In this document: positions 61,897 through 64,000 of the stretch, one piece after another | Position numbering within the stretch: position 1 is the stretch's first letter | Layout: every line of letters begins with the position of its first letter | Assembly: GCA_016703265.1 (NCBI GenBank) | Contig: JADJCK010000001.1 | Coordinates: forward strand, 496,001-560,000 | DNA from: a bacterium | Lineage (GTDB): Bacteria; Krumholzibacteriota; Krumholzibacteriia; LZORAL124-64-63 | DNA length: 64,000 nt | Direction: 5' to 3' | Position numbers and translations under genes: made by a program | Notes under the pieces: generated by a model | Told to the model about the DNA's origin: nothing | What the model saw: the letters and a program-made list of their open reading frames with translations, nothing else | Database searches by the model: none

Positions 61897-62989
61897 ATGC
61901 TGGAAGCACCCCTCTTCGCGTTCCTCGGCGCGGTGGCCCTGAACCTGGTGGCAACCCCGTGGCCTCATTCGCGCGCTGCGGGAACGCTCGCTGATGGACA
62001 TTCCCAACGACCGCAGCAGCCACGACATCCCGGTGCCGCGCGGCGCGGGCATCGCCATCGTGGCCACCTGGCTGCTGGGCATCAGCAGCACCTGGGCCCT
62101 GCGCTATCCGCTGCCGTCGCTCGGCACTCTGGCCCCGACGGGTTCGTGCTGGCGGCGGCCGGCGGCATGCTGGTGCTGGGCGTGCTCGGCTTCTGGGACG
62201 ACCGCCACGACCTGAACCCGTACGTGAAGCTGGCCGTGCAGCTGGCCGTGACGAGCGGCGCGCTGTGGCTTTCGGGCCTGCGCATCGCCGACCTGGGCCT
62301 GCCGGTGGGACAGGGCCAGCCGCTGGGCGTGTGGGGCTGGGCGCTGGCAATGGTCTGGCTGGTGGGCTTCACCAACATCTTCAATTTCATGGACGGCATC
62401 AACGGCCTGGCCTTCACGCAGCTGACCATCGGCGGTGCGGCGTTCTGCCTGATGGGCGTGGCCACCAGCGACTACGAGCTGGCCATCTCCGGCGCTGGCC
62501 TCGGGCGCGGCCCTGGGCACGCTCAAGTACAACTTCCCCCGCGCCCACGTCTTCATGGGCGACGTGGGCAGCCTGCCCTCGGGCTTCCTGCTCGGCTTGA
62601 TGGCGCTGCGCGCCGGCTTCGGGCCGCGGGCCGAGGGCACGCCCTGGGTAGCGGCCGTGCTGGTGCTGTGGCCCTTCCTGTGGGACGGCGGCTGGACGCT
62701 GCTGAACCGCGTCTTTCACGGACGCAATCCGTTCCGCCCCCACCGCAGCCACCTCTACCAGCGGCTGTCGGTGATCGGCATGTCGCACCAGGCGATCACC
62801 ATCCGCTACGCGCTGGCGATGGGCGCCTGCGGCGCGGCCGGCCTGCTCGGCACGCACCGCGGCCCTTCGTTCCTGCGCGCGGCCCTCGGCCTGATCCTGC
62901 TGGGTTCGGTGCTCTACACGGTGCGCGTGGTGACGCGGGTGCGGGCCAGCATGACCGAGAACGGGAACGGGAAAACGCCCGGGGTGTAG
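61897..62989 (+). pseudogene. WecA/WbpL-like undecaprenyl-phosphate sugar-1-phosphate transferase with three frame switches
   Basis: This membrane enzyme would attach the first sugar phosphate to undecaprenyl phosphate. Pieces in two frames cover the whole family: VALNLVATP then RALRERSLMDIPNDRSSHDIPVPRG shortened, GFWDDRHDL with the catalytic Asp pair, FNFMDGINGL, and NFPRAHVFMGDVGSLPSGF. Frame changes fall near 61963 (one extra base), 62138 (one missing) and 62492 (one extra); undoing them gives one open frame of about 363 residues. Because every motif is intact, assembly errors are far more likely than a dead gene. MraY/WecA family membership is firm; the sugar is inferred from the WbpM- and WbpV-like neighbours. 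Confidence 0.85.
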
Positions 62990-63003
62990 AATACTGTTTG
63001 GCC

Positions 63004-63959
63004 CTACCGACCACGGCGCACCGCCGCCGCCATCGCCCGCAACCCTCGTCCACCGTGAACGGCGGCGTCCACTCCAGACGCGAGCGCAGCAACGCATCGT
63101 CCACCGCCAGGTCGCCGAACAGGCGTTCGACCAGGCGGCTGCGCCCGGCAGTACGCGCCGCAGTCTCGAGCACGCGCACCGGCACCGGCAGCAGGCGCGC
63201 CGGGCGGCCGAGCGCCGCGCCCAGGCGCCGGGCCAGTTCGGGCGTGGAGAGGTCTTCGCCGTCACGCACGACGAAGGCGCCGGTGATGTCGGGGCGTTCA
63301 AGCACGCGCACAATGAGGTCGGCGAGGTTGCCCACGAAGATGAGGCTGCGCCGGTTGGTGACGCCGCCCACCGGCAGCCAGCGTCCGGCGAGGATGAGCC
63401 GTTGCAGGCGGTCGAGATTGGCACGCACACCCGGGCCGTAGACCAGCGGCGGCCGCAACGCGCACCACGACAGGCCGGCCGTCTCTCCGAGCGCGGCCAG
63501 CGCCTGCTCGGCCGCGAGCTTGCTCAAACCGTAGGCGTCGGGCGGGCTGCAGGGTGTGGCCTCGGTCCAGGGGCGGCCGCGCGGCGAGGCGCCGCCGATG
63601 GCCTTCACCGAACTGAGGTAGACGAAGCGGGTGACACCGGCGCGCGCGGCGGCGGCGGCCAGCGTCGCGGTGCCCTGCGTGTTGACCCGCGCGTGCGCCG
63701 CATCGGCGGCCGGGCCGCGCTCGTCCTGGTGCACGCGCGCGGCGAGGTGCACCACGGCCTGCACGCCGGCCAGCGCGGCGGTCCAGTCGGTGCCCGGCCC
63801 GATGTCGCCGACCACGACACTGCGGCACCCGGGCGGCAGCTGCGCCGCATCGCCCGGCTGCCAGAGGGCGCCGGTCACGGTCCAGCCCGCGCGCTGCAGC
63901 GCCGGGATCGTTGTCGCAGCCACGAAGCCGGTGGCGCCGGTGACCAGGACGTGCTTCAT
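63004..63959 (-). CDS. NAD-dependent sugar epimerase/dehydratase, WbpV-like, frameshifted at its 3' end
   Basis: This extended SDR enzyme has the nucleotide-binding motif VTGATGF (residues 6-12), VVHLAARVHQDE, YLSSVKAIGG and the catalytic YGLSK. The order and the family C-terminal helices resemble WbpV/WcaG-type enzymes that reduce or epimerise 4-keto sugars. The open frame as it stands runs on inside the convergent WecA-like gene; adding one base near 63042 gives DEGLRAMAAAVRRGR and a TAG at 63004-63006, for about 318 residues. The usual GFIGS of the first motif is GFVAA here. AGGAG precedes the ATG. Confidence 0.88.
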
Positions 63960-64000
63960 CGATGGCTCCTGCCCGGCATATCGCCGGGAATGCCGCTGGA
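63960..64000. other. Window end upstream of the epimerase
   Basis: Only the ribosome site and leader of the epimerase gene are visible in these 41 bases. Confidence 0.5.

Noticed and set aside
61897..62989. Programmed frameshifting in the WecA-like gene
   Set aside because: Three shifts of both signs without slippery heptamers are better explained by indel errors.

Overview
This is 64 kb of high-GC bacterial chromosome with about 50 genes, mostly on the minus strand, packed into operons with short or overlapping junctions. I see no phage, insertion sequence, integrase or CRISPR array. Gene content points to a diderm of the FCB assemblage, most like Candidatus Krumholzibacteriota or Candidatus Eisenbacteria: a GWxTD-domain protein, a PorV/PorQ-type barrel, a secreted protein with a type IX-like C-terminal sorting domain, a TonB-dependent receptor with a carboxypeptidase-regulatory-like N-terminus, and an ExbB-ExbD-ExbD-TonB operon. 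The placement is inferred from families only.

Layout. 1-10.8 kb (minus): tRNA-Leu(GAG), secG, pgk, comF, aroE, lgt, rodA, mrdA, mreD, mreC, mreB, radC, i.e. the cell-shape elongasome plus lipoprotein maturation and secretion. 10.9-13.4 kb: aspartate kinase (plus) converging on a rhomboid protease. 13.5-18.5 kb (minus): a TolC/ABC-ATPase pair, then exbB-exbD-exbD-tonB. 18.8-27.5 kb (minus): GWxTD protein, PorV-like barrel, sorting-domain protein and TonB receptor, the last three led by a near-perfect sigma70 promoter. 27.8-31.4 kb (minus): peptide-type ABC importer with fused ATPases and no binding protein. 31.7-35.1 kb (plus): an unrecognised lipoprotein and a beta-barrel. 35.2-40.4 kb (minus): glycine cleavage system gcvT-gcvH-gcvPA-gcvPB with a lipoyl/octanoyl transferase. 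40.6-46.9 kb (minus): uvrA, a secreted cyclophilin, KtrA/KtrB potassium uptake. 47.1-51.7 kb (plus): a TPR/zinc-ribbon membrane protein, a DUF4388 protein with a pseudopilin-like tail, and an aminotransferase. 51.7-55.7 kb (minus): M16 peptidase, pnp, rpsO. 56.1-64 kb: a surface-polysaccharide locus (glycosyltransferase, polymerase, flippase, WbpM-like dehydratase on minus; WecA/WbpL-like initiating transferase on plus; WbpV-like epimerase on minus).

How it fits together. The envelope theme dominates: wall elongation, lipoprotein lipidation, a TonB energising complex beside its probable client receptor, and a polysaccharide pathway starting from a UDP-GlcNAc-derived sugar. The glycine cleavage operon carries its own lipoylation enzyme.

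Quality warning. Five genes (mrdA, ktrB, the polymerase, the WecA-like transferase, the epimerase) are broken by seven apparent single-base indels, of both signs, in or beside short G/C runs; they look like assembly errors. One exbD has an in-frame TAG. Several genes end inside short tandem duplications that include the stop codon; this is the most unusual sequence-level pattern I found. Promoter and terminator calls are by eye.
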